A DNA stretch of 54,651 bases from Reclinomonas americana ATCC 50394 (Eukaryota; Jakobida; Jakobea; Jakobida): the NCBI GenBank assembly GCA_048213135.1, contig PS015236.1, positions 38,742 to 93,392 on the forward strand, given 5' to 3'. The stretch's first letter is position 1. Each line of letters opens with the position of its first letter. Under the pieces are notes generated by a model. It was given only the letters and a program-made list of their open reading frames with translations. It ran no database searches and was not told the DNA's origin. This document shows, in pieces, positions 1 through 10,492 of the stretch. The translations under genes and the position numbers were made by a program.

Positions 1-1635
1 GCAAGCCTCGTTGCGCAAAACTCACCAATAGCGCGACCATGCCGGCCACCAGCGTTTTCAGCGTGTCGCGAATCTGCTGAAGGAGACGAGCGTAGCCCCA
101 CGTATCCAGTACGCGATCTCGCGCCGCTAACCCCACCAACTTGTCCGCCGAGTGAATGACCGTCTGCGGTGCACATTGTTTGGCAGGAGCGCTGCTGAGA
201 AAAATACGATCTACAACGTACCGACACCACCGACGCTGGGATGAATTGGCTGACATTCTTGAGGGCGTTGGCAGCCAGGGACACCGCCAGGAGTGCATTG
301 GTCCGTGACACAGAGCGGGGCGTGAGATTGGCCGCCACGCTGCGTGTGTGTACAAGGTCAATAACGGTTGTGGAAAGGAAAATGGCGCAAATCAGCAACG
401 AAACTCGACCACGGCCATACACGCCGCAAACACGGTGGGCACGCTGTCGGGGAACTGGCGAGTGGGCACGGCCCAGGCCACCTGCACAAGCTGCTGGGCC
501 ATGTACATGACCGCGTTGTCCAGTGCATCACCTGCAGCACCGAGAGTGAGATCATCAGAGGACAGGGGGAAAATGACAGGGAACCCCACCACGCAACTGA
601 CGCTCGTGCCCGGCTGCGACATGGCAAGGTCGGCGTGGGTCCACAGCGTGCTGGCCAGCACAGACATGCGCCCGGCGGCGACAGCAATGTCGGCTGGCAA
701 TCGGGTGCGCAGCAAACCCACGACTGCATCGGTTTGCATGACCATGGCGCCCACCACATCGCCCGTCGACACAATAACAGGCCGTACGACAACTGTGGAG
801 GTGACGGTGAAGCTGACGAGGCGGAGTGAGGAGTGGGGGACAGCAGAAAAAATGCAACACGACCAAAACCTGGCTTGATAAACGTCGCGGATAATCACGC
901 CGACGGTGAGTTGATACGCATCGCCAGTTTTGCCAGCGGGGAGAGTATGCAATCGACTGGTCCGCTGAGACGAGACCTCCAGTGTCAACTGCACGAAGTG
1001 GGGCGAAGGAGGGTTGGGCAAAGAGGCGTGGCGCGGTTTCTCCCCGCCACACTCACCATCAGCTGCGTCGACGGCTCCACGAAAAAGTAGGAAAAGGACA
1101 CTGCCAGAGTTGGGTAAACAAGGGTGAGAAAGAAATAAGCATCGCCCGGCATGCACATCACGCAACGGGGGCCATCGGCATCCGTGTAGCCGTCCACCTT
1201 GAATGTGAACTCGGTCGACAGCTCGCCANNNNNNNNNNNNNNNNNNNNNNNNNNNNNNNNNNNNNNNNNNNNNNNNNNNNNNNNNNNNNNNNNNNNNNNN
1301 NNNNNNNNNNNNNNNNNNNNNNNNNNNNNNNNNNNNNNNNNNNNNNNNNNNNNNNNNNNNNNNNNNNNNNNNNNNNNNNNNNNNNNNNNNNNNNNNNNNN
1401 NNNNNNNNNNNNNNNNNNNNNNNNNNNNNNNNNNNNNNNNNNNNNNNNNNNNNNNNNNNNNNNNNNNNNNNNNNNNNNNNNNNNNNNNNNNNNNNNNNNN
1501 NNNNNNNNNNNNNNNNNNNNNNNNNNNNNNNNNNNNNNNNNNNNNNNNNNNNNNNNNNNNNNNNNNNNNNNNNNNNNNNNNNNNNNNNNNNNNNNNNNNN
1601 NNNNNNNNNNNNNNNNNNNNNNNNNNNNNNNNNNN

Positions 1636-1674
<39 letters not shown>

Positions 1675-4600
1675 GGAGAACGAGTCAGGTGTGCGCCACG
1701 CACGAGGATGAATATGGAAAGCATACCTACGTCGTCGACCACGAGCTGCGCGCTGTACGACTTGCCGCCGGCAAAGGTGCCTGCCTGTGCCACCAAGGCC
1801 GGCGGCTGCTTTTTGCCCTGCGGGACCAATTCAATCGACGCACTCGGCACCTGCACCGGCACAGGCGTTCCGTCTGCGCAAGCAATGAGAACTCAACCAC
1901 TATGACAAGAAAGAGAGAGGCGGGGGGGCCTTACCGAGCGCCGTGACACGCCACGATAATGTCGCATCAGTCGGCACCGCGCCAGTGACCGTCGCCGACA
2001 ACACCAGCCGCACGTGCGGGTCGAGGTGATTGAAGCCGGTGTCCAGCGCCGAGGCCGTCGACTGCGTCGCAGATGAGAACACGCGCACACACACAGCAAT
2101 GAAAAGAAAGAGGGGACGCGAGAGCCTCACCAACTTGAACACAATGTCCACCGGATTGCCACGCAGCATGACACCACGGACCGCCGTCCGCCGCAGCTTT
2201 GGCGCCGGCACGGGAGACAAAGAAGGAGGAGAAGTAGACGGAGCGTCAAGCACATGCAGCTCCGACGATGGCAGCGGCACACCAACAACTGCGCGCACAA
2301 AAACGTGAGCCGCAAAGGGNNNNNNNNNNNNNNNNNNNNNNNNNNNNNNNNNNNNNNNNNNNNNNNNNNNNNNNNNNNNNNNNNNNNNNNNNNNNNNNNN
2401 NNNNNNNNNNNNNNNNNNNNNNNNNNNNNNNNNNNNNNNNNNNNNNNNNNNNNNNNNNNNNNNNNNNNNNNNNNNNNNNNNNNNNNNNNNNNNNNNNNNN
2501 NNNNNNNNNNNNNNNNNNNNNNNNNNNNNNNNNNNNNNNNNNNNNNNNNNNNNNNNNNNNNNNNNNNNNNNNNNNNNNNNNNNNNNNNNNNNNNNNNNNN
2601 NNNNNNNNNNNNNNNNNNNNNNNNNNNNNNNNNNNNNNNNNNNNNNNNNNNNNNNNNNNNNNNNNNNNNNNNNNNNNNNNNNNNNNNNNNNNNNNNNNNN
2701 NNNNNNNNNNNNNNNNNNNNNNNNNNNNNNNNNNNNNNNNNNNNNNNNNNNNNNNNNNNNNNNNNNNNNNNNNNNNNNNNNNNNNNNNNNNNNNNNNNNN
2801 NNNNNNNNNNNNNNNNNNNNNNNNNNNNNNNNNNNNNNNNNNNNNNNNNNNNNNNNNNNNNNNNNNNNNNNNNNNNNNNNNNNNNNNNNNNNNNNNNNNN
2901 NNNNNNNNNNNNNNNNNNNNNNNNNNNNNNNNNNNNNNNNNNNNNNNNNNNNNNNNNNNNNNNNNNNNNNNNNNNNNNNNNNNNNNNNNNNNNNNNNNNN
3001 NNNNNNNNNNNNNNNNNNNNNNNNNNNNNNNNNNNNNNNNNNNNNNNNNNNNNNNNNNNNNNNNNNNNNNNNNNNNNNNNNNNNNNNNNNNNNNNNNNNN
3101 NNNNNNNNNNNNNNNNNNACAGTCGAAACAGACTCATGAATACATGAAGAAAACAACGGGATAAACTGCGCCACTACATCGCCCATCACACTTTTCACCA
3201 CACTCTGCACAGAACTCGCTCACTCGTGCAGGCATGCCGGAAGGCTAGCAAGTCCACCACGCACAAAGGTCGATATCGATGGGGAAAGCGCGCCTGTCCG
3301 TCACCCATCACTCACTCTCACGTACTCGCAGAGAGTCCACCACGCACAAGATATCGAAGACGAAACAAGGAAAAGCAAGAGACGGATAAAGCGCGCCTTT
3401 GCCATCTCCCGTCACCCACTCACAGCACTCACTCTCACACGTACTCACATAAGAAGAGCAGCAAGTCCAACACACACAAGTTATCGAGGACGAAAACAAG
3501 AATAACAAGAGACATTACGCACTCGCACACTGCACTCGACAGGAGAAGGCAAGCACCTCCACGCAGAAGAAACAAGAAAAAACAGGCGACGGATAAAGCG
3601 CGTCTATCCGTCGCACGTCACCACAGTCACTCACAAATGACAGAAGAAGGCAAAAACAACTCCACAGAAGATATCAAGAAAGCAGGCATTATGGCACACT
3701 CATGCTCTCACTCACTCACTCTCTCACACTCTCTCACACGCACACACAAAGATAGGAGAAGACAATAACTCCACCAAAAATATCAGTGATGACAAAAAAC
3801 AAGAAAAACAGGCAGCAACACACTCACAGCACTCTCTCACACACAAACACACTCACTGGCCACACTCACTCACTCTCTCACACACACAAAGATATGAGAA
3901 GACGAAAACTCCCACGCACATNNNNNNNNNNNNNNNNNNNNNNNNNNNNNNNNNNNNNNNNNNNNNNNNNNNNNNNNNNNNNNNNNNNNNNNNNNNNNNN
4001 NNNNNNNNNNNNNNNNNNNNNNNNNNNNNNNNNNNNNNNNNNNNNNNNNNNNNNNNNNNNNNNNNNNNNNNNNNNNNNNNNNNNNNNNNNNNNNNNNNNN
4101 NNNNNNNNNNNNNNNNNNNNNNNNNNNNNNNNNNNNNNNNNNNNNNNNNNNNNNNNNNNNNNNNNNNNNNNNNNNNNNNNNNNNNNNNNNNNGATATCAG
4201 TGACAAAACAAGAAAAAAACAGGCAGCAACACACTCACAGCACTCTCACACACATACACACACTACACTCGTTCTCTCTCTGTCTCTGTCTCTCTCTCTT
4301 TCTCTCTCTCTATCTCACACACACTCTTTGCGCGCGAACAATTCCCCCGCTCTCTCTCCGTTCCAGCACACACTCACCAGTGATCACTGCCACTGCTGCA
4401 CCCTTCCCACCACACAAGTACACCACACCAGGCACACACTGCGCCTCCACTGTCACCACCACAGCAAGCAGAGTGCTGCTGCTGCTGTCGTCGTCACCAC
4501 GCTTCTCCACGTGCACATGCGCTTCACGCGTGGAGCATGCAGCATCTCGTGTGGCGTGGACAGTGAGTGGTGCAGTGGAGAGGTGACATGAGAAGGCGAG

Positions 4601-4717
4601 CGAGTGGCCGGCGAGAACCCACGAGGGAGAGGTGATGTGTGTGCATGTTGCGGAGGCAGTGGTGGTGGCGAGGAGGCAGCAGAGAGCCACGAGGAAGAGT
4701 AATGAGGCGCCTCTCAT
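1..4717 (-). CDS. Secreted REJ/PKD-like cell-surface protein, 5' part
   Basis: Partial gene continuing past the left edge. Exon 1 (4717-4378) starts with a clear signal peptide (MRGASLLFLVALCCLLATTT, then ASATC) and an Ig-like beta-rich stretch. A 38-nt exon (3204-3167) joins it in phase and adds a Cys cluster (CGEKCDGRCSGA). Downstream exons between 2310 and 1 carry patterns typical of REJ/polycystin ectodomains: RLVLSATVTGAVPTDATLSW, then AGTFAGGKSYSAQLVV, then a helical segment (VAANLTPRSVSRTNALLAVS and TVIHSADKLVGLAARDRVLD) like the stretch before a GAIN/GPS domain. Introns are recognised by CTCAC (donor) and CTGC (acceptor) on the + strand. Gaps 1229-1635 and 2320-3118 remove exons. The expected role is an extracellular adhesion or receptor ectodomain. 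The signal peptide and splicing are seen directly; the REJ assignment is by pattern only, and a generic PKD/Ig-like adhesin is the alternative. Confidence 0.55.
1229..1635. other. Assembly gap (N) followed by (AG)n
   Basis: Run of N directly followed by an AG dinucleotide repeat (1636-1672). It sits in an intron or missing exon of the minus-strand surface-protein gene; the microsatellite probably broke the assembly. Confidence 0.95.
2320..3118. other. Assembly gap (N)
   Basis: 800-bp N run inside the surface-protein gene, between the Cys-rich exon at 3167-3204 and the REJ-like exon ending near 2319. Exons are likely missing here. Confidence 0.95.
3205..4377. repeat. Diverged minisatellite in first intron of the surface-protein gene
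   Basis: About 1.17 kb of intron made of loosely repeated units of roughly 90-130 bp. Each contains an AAGATATCGA-like piece, GACGAAACAAGAAAAACAGG, ACGGATAAAGCGCG and a CACTCACTCTCACA run. Interrupted by N at 3922-4192. Open frames on either strand here are Ser/His/Thr-rich repeat translations, not genes. Confidence 0.75.
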
Positions 4718-5460
4718 GTGCGCATGTGCGTGTGTGAGAGAGAGAGGAGACTCACACACTCCGATGCAGTCACGATGGTGGTCGGGGTGCGCGAATTTCG
4801 AAAAAACACTAATTCGTGAAAAACCATTTCTCGCGATATCGGAGTTGTACATGCTTGAGATACAGGTGCATAACAAGCTGTCTGTTGGTGAGCATGCCAC
4901 CCCAACCGCACAGGCGGTGAGGTTGATGGTGGCGGAAGGAGAATGAATTGCAAATGTGTGTCCGAATTCATTTGACCGTGAATTCACGATCACAGTTGCT
5001 AACAACAACAACAAAGCTGATATTGTCCAATTTCGTGCCCCGCTATGCTGCGCAGCTGTTGCAGCAGGGCCAGATCAGAAGCGACGTTGTATGCAGATCT
5101 CCATAGAATAGCGGCAGCGCATTGGGCAAACAACTGCGCTGTTGATCATGAGGCCGCGAAATCTGTCTCGCGATCGGGGCTAGCGCTCGGCACGGCCGCG
5201 CGCGCGCCTTTGACAACAACAACAACAAATTCATTCACCAACAAACAAGCAACAGCTGTCTTGATGATCAGTTTGACCATATCCAAAACATCAACACAGA
5301 CACCAATCTTGAGGCAGCAGCAGGTTTTCTTGTGCTCTGCGCCACACCCTCCCCCCTCCTTTCCCCCTCCCCTTCGTCATTGCATTTTCGTATTCATTCT
5401 ATTGTTTTTTCTTCGCACTTTCTCTCTTTCCCCCTCTATATCCACCTTCCCTCTCCCCGA
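4718..5460. promoter_or_regulatory. Intergenic region: promoter of the surface-protein gene and 3' flank of the next gene
   Basis: No convincing coding exon. The part nearest the start at 4717 has a TC/GA microsatellite, then 4780-5040 is clearly more AT-rich than its surroundings, with AATTTCGAAAAAACACTAAT and CGTGAAAAACC near 4800-4830 and a CAACAACAACAACAA run at 5004. 5320-5450 is a pyrimidine-rich stretch. Promoter assignment is inference from position. Confidence 0.4.
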
Positions 5461-6426
5461 TCACCGACACGCCAGCTGCGTCCGTCCACGAGTGGACAAG
5501 TGCGACCCGCCAGCCAGCTCCGACTCAATGTCGTTCAGCAGCAGCGAGGTGGGCGTTGGGTGCTGTTGGAGGGGCGGCCGGGCGGCAAGTGTGCCATGGT
5601 TGGTCGCCACCGCCGGCGTCTCCGTCATGTTGGAGTTGCGTCGCAAAGCAGCAGCTGCCTGTGCCGGTGCAGGCGCCGCTGCTGCTGCCGCCGCCGCCGC
5701 TGCCGCCGCCGCTCGCTTGGTCACTGAGTGGTCGGCGGGGATGAGACCCTGCATGCGGTACTGCTGGGACCGCTGCCTCATCAAGCGCGACTCCTCCGCA
5801 TTCAGCGGCAGCATCGAGAACCGTACGAGCTCCGCTTCAATGTCGGCCATCAGCTCCTCCATCGAGTCGGAGGCCGCATGATGCCGCCGCGGGGCACTCG
5901 TGGCCGCCGGTGGCGCCGTGGGAGGCTGCGGTTGTGCAGGACGCTGCTGCGGCTGCTGGTGATGACGAGCATGCGGGCTCGGCGATCGACTCGGCACAGT
6001 GCCCGACACGCGCTTCTGTTGCTGTTGCTGTTGTTGTTGCTCTTGTCGCTGCTGCACCACCGGCTTCTTCTTCAACGGGATCGAGCGTCGTCGAGTCCTC
6101 CTGCGTCCTCCACTGCCCGACCCGCGCACATTATTCCGCCGCGGCCTCTCATCCTCCTCGTCCTCATCGTCCTCATCGATATCCCCCAGCACGTCGTCAT
6201 CAATCGTCTGAATCGGGGCGCGTCGACGGCGACCGTGTCCCTCGTCCTCCGCCTCCGAGGCCGTGGCACTGCTCGAGCCCGTCGCCAACGACGCCGTCGC
6301 GCTGTTGCTCGCGGCCGGCACCACTGTCAAGTGCTTTGTCGCTGCCTGTTGTTTGCCGGCAGGTTTCGCGCCCTTGCGTGGTCGCACATTCAAGTCATGC
6401 AGCACCGCGTCAGCGACCATGGCCAT
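5461..6426 (-). CDS. Low-complexity acidic/poly-Q/poly-Ala protein of unknown function
   Basis: Single-exon reading frame of 321 aa starting MAMVADAVLHDLNVRPRKG. I do not recognise the family. Order: basic N-terminus (to ~30), Ala/Ser/Thr-rich (30-65), acidic run DDDVLGDIDEDDEDEEDE (~80-95), Arg/Gly-rich (RGSGSGGRRRTRRRS), short poly-Q (~130), Pro/Gln-rich, a predicted helix (SMEELMADIEAELVRFSM, ~190), poly-Ala coded by GCC/GCG (~250) and a C-terminal helix (SLLLNDIESELAG). The motif D-I-E-x-E-L occurs in both helices. Composition suggests a nuclear, largely disordered protein, by inference only. It lies head-to-head with the SDR-like gene. A 3' intron at the apparent stop cannot be excluded because the stop overlaps a GTGATC donor-like site. 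Confidence 0.55.
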   Translation of the reverse strand: MAMVADAVLHDLNVRPRKGAKPAGKQQAATKHLTVVPAASNSATASLATGSSSATASEAEDEGHGRRRRAPIQTIDDDVLGDIDEDDEDEEDERPRRNNVRGSGSGGRRRTRRRSIPLKKKPVVQQRQEQQQQQQQQKRVSGTVPSRSPSPHARHHQQPQQRPAQPQPPTAPPAATSAPRRHHAASDSMEELMADIEAELVRFSMLPLNAEESRLMRQRSQQYRMQGLIPADHSVTKRAAAAAAAAAAAAAPAPAQAAAALRRNSNMTETPAVATNHGTLAARPPLQQHPTPTSLLLNDIESELAGGSHLSTRGRTQLACR

Positions 6427-6904
6427 CACTGCGGCTGCTCAAACACGCAGTGCATATTCAGCGACACAATGATTGAGGTGGTGGAAAAACGACAAAATTG
6501 GATGCGTCGCACTCAACTGGAAGGATCCTTGGCGTCGACTGCTGCAGCAGTGACTCTTACTGCTGCTGCTGCAGTGCCGCGTGTCTGCTTGTGTCGATGT
6601 TGTGTGTGCACACCGGATGCGGGCGCAACTGTGCGCACACACACACAAAGAGTGAGTCTGAGTGCGAGAGAGAGAGACTGTGTGTGTGTGCGTGAGGAGC
6701 GCAACTGGAGTGTAGGTCAGTGAGTGCGGGTCCTTGTGCACTGTCCTGCCGCGACGCTGCCACCGCGGCTGCGGACGATGACTTGCACCCCATCTCGCCT
6801 TCTCTCGTGCAACGCGTGAAAAATCGACGTTTTCGGTTTTACGTAGCGACCGATTTGGTCTACATAAAGAAATATCGAGTGGAGTGAGTGAGAGAGAGCG
6901 AGAA
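6427..6904. promoter_or_regulatory. Divergent intergenic region with microsatellites and AT-rich promoter-like element
   Basis: Between two head-to-head genes. 6540-6720 holds TGC and CA/GA microsatellites. 6810-6885 is AT-rich, with CGTGAAAAATCGACG, the inverted repeat GACC-gattt-GGTC at 6849-6861 and ACATAAAGAAAT about 30-40 bp before the ATG at 6905, a TATA-like candidate. No ORF here looks real. Confidence 0.4.
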
Positions 6905-9900
6905 ATGGGCGGTCAATCATCGCGTTCGCTCATGTACGACACGACGCCGGTGAATCCGGCTGGTCGAGTGGCAATGGTGTGGGGAGGAGGCGATGAGAAG
7001 GGTGTGGGGTTGGCCGTGGTGCGCGAGTTGTTGGATTTGGGCATGCACGTGTGGGTGGTGGATGAGGAGCGGAGGAGAGCGAGTGCCGAGGATGTGTTGC
7101 GGCGATGTGAGTGGCGGACTGAGGGAGAGAGAAGGGGAGGGAGACTTTCGGGACAAACGAGATCGTGGATCTCCTTGTGTGGCACGTGTGTAGACAACAA
7201 CAGGCGTGTGTGTGCCTGTGTGTCTCTTTGTGTGAGGGAGAGAGACACACAGGCACAGGCGCGGAAGCAGCAGTAACAGCAGTGATCGTGAGTGACTTGG
7301 AATTCAGGACAACGTCCGGATCGTACTTTCTCCTTCTCTCTCACACACACACTTGCTTGTGGTGGGCGCAGTGAGTCACACTGCACTTGTTTCCACACAC
7401 ACGCGCGACAGAGAAAAGAGCAGAGAGAGCACGCGCGTGTGTGAGATTTGGGACAACTCTGTCCTTCTCTCTCTCTTCAATAGCACTCGTACATCCGCAC
7501 ACTGAGAGACGCGCTTGCACGCACGATGTCTGTGATGAGAAGCTGATCAAGAGAGGGAGAGAGGAGGTGAAACACTGCACAACCGCCACTCTAATGTGTC
7601 GTCCAACTGACACAGACAGAAAAGGCACTCGATCGATCACTCTCTCCTCCTTCTGCTTCCTCTGTCTTTTCCTTTCTGCAAGCGCTGTTCTTGTTCTTCT
7701 CTTCCTCTTGATCCTGCTCTTTCTCATCCTGTTTCTTTTTCAGGTTTTCCTCCTGATTTTCCTTGCACTACTTTACACTGTCCTTCGTTTTTCTTCTCCT
7801 TCTCCTTCCTTGTCCTCCGTTGTCCTTCTCCCTCTACTCCTATTACTCCTGTTTATCCTGCCTCCTCCTTCTCCAGCTCGCTCTCTTTTTGTTTCTCTCC
7901 TTCCCCTCCTTCCCCTCCTCCTTCTCCTCCTTCCCCCTCCGGTTCCTCCTCCTCCTCCTCGTCCTTCTCCTTCCCCTCCTTCCCCTCCTTCCCCTCCTTC
8001 CCTCCTTCCCCTCCTTCCCCTCCTTCCCCTCCTTCCCCTCCTTCCCCTTCGCTTCCCCTTCGCTTCCCCTTCGCTTCCCCTTCGCTTCCCCTTCGCTTCC
8101 CCCTTCTCATTCCCNNNNNNNNNNNNNNNNNNNNNNNNNNNNNNNNNNNNNNNNNNNNNNNNNNNNNNNNNNNNNNNNNNNNNNNNNNNNNNNNNNNNNN
8201 NNNNNNNNNNNNNNNNNNNNNNNNNNNNNNNNNNNNNNNNNNNNNNNNNNNNNNNNNNNNNNNNNNNNNNNNNNNNNNNNNNNNNNNNNNNNNNNNNNNN
8301 NNNNNNNNNNNNNNNNNNNNNNNNNNNNNNNNNNNNNNNNNNNNNNNNNNNNNNNNNNNNNNNNNNNNNNNNNNNNNNNNNNNNNNNNNNNNNNNNNNNN
8401 NNNNNNNNNNNNNNNNNNNNNNNNNNNNNNNNNNNNNNNNNNNNNNNNNNNNNNNNNNNNNNNNNNNNNNNNNNNNNNNNNNNNNNNNNNNNNNNNNNNN
8501 NNNNNNNNNNNNNNNNNNNNNNNNNNNNNNNNNNNNNNNNNNNNNNNNNNNNNNNNNNNNNNNNNNNNNNNNNNNNNNNNNNNNNNNNNNNNNNNNNNNN
8601 NNNNNNNNNNNNNNNNNNNNNNNNNNNNNNNNTGCTTCCCGTTTCGCTTCCCTTCGCTTCCCTTCGCTTCCCTTCGCTTCCCTTCGCTTCCCCTTCTCAT
8701 TCCCCTTTCTCCCTCCCCTTCTCCTCCTTCCTGTCCTTCCCTTCCCCTCCCTTCCCCTCCCTTCCCCTCGCTTCCCCTCGCTTCCCCTCGCTTCCCCTCG
8801 CTTCCCCTCGCTTCCCCTCGCTTCCCCTCGCTTCCCCTGTCCTTTTCCCCTGTTCCTTCCCCCTTTTCCTTCCCCCTTGTTCCTTCCCCCTTTTCCTTCC
8901 CCCTCCTCCTCCTCCTCCCCCTTCTCCATTACCTCCCCTCACCCACCCCTCCCCTCCCACACAGCCACCAACGCCGGCGGCTTCCTCGCCGTCGACTTCT
9001 CCCGCCTCGACACTGTCCGCGAATGCTATCGCCAGTTTCGCGACATGCAGCTCCCCCTGAACCTGCTCGTGGTCACACCACCACCTCCTGCTCCTTCGCC
9101 CACGCGACCCACCGACGACGGACTGGACGCCACATGGCAGTCGCAGTTTGTGGCGCCGGCCTTCTTTTGCGTGCTGATGCAGTCGCGGTTACGCGAGACG
9201 GCCGAGGCGCACCCGGAGCAGGAGATTGACACGCGAGTGGTGGTCGGCATATCGGATGCTGCGCACCGGAGGGCGATTCCCGCGCATGGCTTGGAGGCGG
9301 CCTATGTGGCCGACAATTCGCACTTGCAGCTGGCGCAGTTTACGCTGGAGCTCGGGCGTCGCATGTTTGCGCAAGGCGTGCGGGTGGCGGTGCATGTGGC
9401 GTCGGTGGATGCCGACACGGATTACCTCGACGAGTCTACTGCGTGCGGAATGAGTGCGTGCCTGTGTGGGCATGTGAAGCTGCCGACGCGATTCAAGCTG
9501 GGCGGTGGTGCACGTAATATGTTGCGTCGAGATGTGGGAAAGGAAAGGGGGGTTCGCTGCCTGTTGTCTCACTTGTTCGTGCAGTGTGTACACCGCCACG
9601 GCCAATCGCTTCGGGCAACCGAGTGAATCGGGTCTGTACGTGCGCGCCTGTCGCGTGTCACCGACCGACACGCGCGCCCGCGATCCGAAACGCATTCAGA
9701 AGACGTGGCGCTCCGGTCTGCATCACATGGGACGCTGGCTGGCGGGCGCAGATAACTCGCGCTCACTGGCACGCTTTGCCTCGGACCGCCTGCCGCGCTT
9801 CTCGTCGGATCGGCTGCCGTCGGTGGTGCCCTCGGAGATGGCACTGCCGACGGACGGCGAGGTGCTGCCGGTGGTGACCACATCGATGCAAGTGGTGGCC

Positions 9901-10113
9901 ACTGTGGGCGAGTCGGCCGACTCGCTGCCGGTGTCGTCGCCCGCGCAGGTGGAGGTCGACGTGTGCGACGACACACCGGCGGTCGATCGCGAGGCCCCAC
10001 CGCAACTGACCATGCAGAACCTGCACATGCACCAGACGATACACAAGCCGGCCGCCAAGAGCTTCGGCTACCGGTTCCGCGAGACCACCACCGAAGCCGA
10101 GGAGGCAGTGTAA
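6905..10113 (+). CDS. SDR-fold protein, probable pseudo-dehydrogenase, N-myristoylatable
   Basis: Three exons (6905-7106, 8965-9442, 9585-10113) join in phase to 402 aa. N-terminus MGGQSSRS fits an N-myristoylation signal. Residues ~20-50 form a Rossmann start: RVAMVWGGGDEKGVGLAVVR matches the glycine motif of short-chain dehydrogenases, followed by HVWVVDEERR (end of beta 2). Exon 2 has the later SDR elements: LDTVRECYRQF, NLLVV, the Ser strand (VVVGIS), and YVADNSHLQLAQFTLELGRR. The catalytic pattern YxxxK is YVADN here, and the NNAG motif is replaced by VVTPPPP, so NAD(P)H may bind but oxidoreductase activity is doubtful. About 150 further residues at the C-terminus are Ser/Asp-rich and end RFRETTTEAEEAV. 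Intron 1 (7107-8964) is a pyrimidine satellite with a gap. Family call is by motif; a structural or scaffolding role is inference. Confidence 0.65.
7107..8964 (+). repeat. Long pyrimidine-satellite intron with gap
   Basis: Intron 1 of the SDR-like gene. 7670-8114 and 8633-8950 are almost pure C/T on the coding strand, built from tandem CTTCCCCTCG, CTTCGCTTCCC and CCTTCCCCTC-type units of 10-12 bp; N at 8115-8632. The long open frames on both strands (Pro/Leu/Ser on +, Lys/Glu/Gly on -) are translations of this repeat. Confidence 0.85.
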
Positions 10114-10492
10114 AGCAACTCCTGTGTACAATGAATTCGATATCCTCTTTTGACAATACGAAAACAGCACGGTCGTCCGCTTTCGCCACCTGCCGCATGC
10201 GGGTCCCATTTTCGCAGAGATCGCTCTCTGCGTGCACCTCAGCAACAAAACAGCATTCTTCTTGCTCCTCTCAAAGAACACCCTTTTCACTCGGAGGCGA
10301 TGATTAGCCTACTCACTACTTTCCGCATTTGTCACGGACAAAAGACACAACACTGCACAACTCACACACGCAACAAACGCACACACCACTCCACACACAC
10401 TCACGCGAGCAACGTGTGTGTGTGTGCGCGTGCGTGTGCGTGTGTGTGCGCAACAGGGAGAGAAAGAAAGAAAGAGAGAGAGAGTGAGAGAA
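10114..10492. promoter_or_regulatory. Intergenic spacer before the Ca2+-channel gene
   Basis: About 380 bp between two co-directional genes. The first half is ordinary sequence (3' flank of the SDR-like gene). The second half is CACACA and GTGTGT tracts followed by a GAAAGAAAGA/GAGAGA run just before the channel ATG at 10493. No coding signal. Confidence 0.45.

Noticed and set aside
241-878. Plus-strand frames at the left edge
   Set aside because: Antisense of the minus-strand REJ-like exons, which have consistent splice sites.
7387-9229. Long plus-strand frames rich in Pro/Leu/Ser and minus-strand frames rich in Gly/Glu/Lys/Arg
   Set aside because: They are translations of the CTTCCCC-type satellite and N run in an intron; flanking exons of the SDR-like gene join in phase across them.
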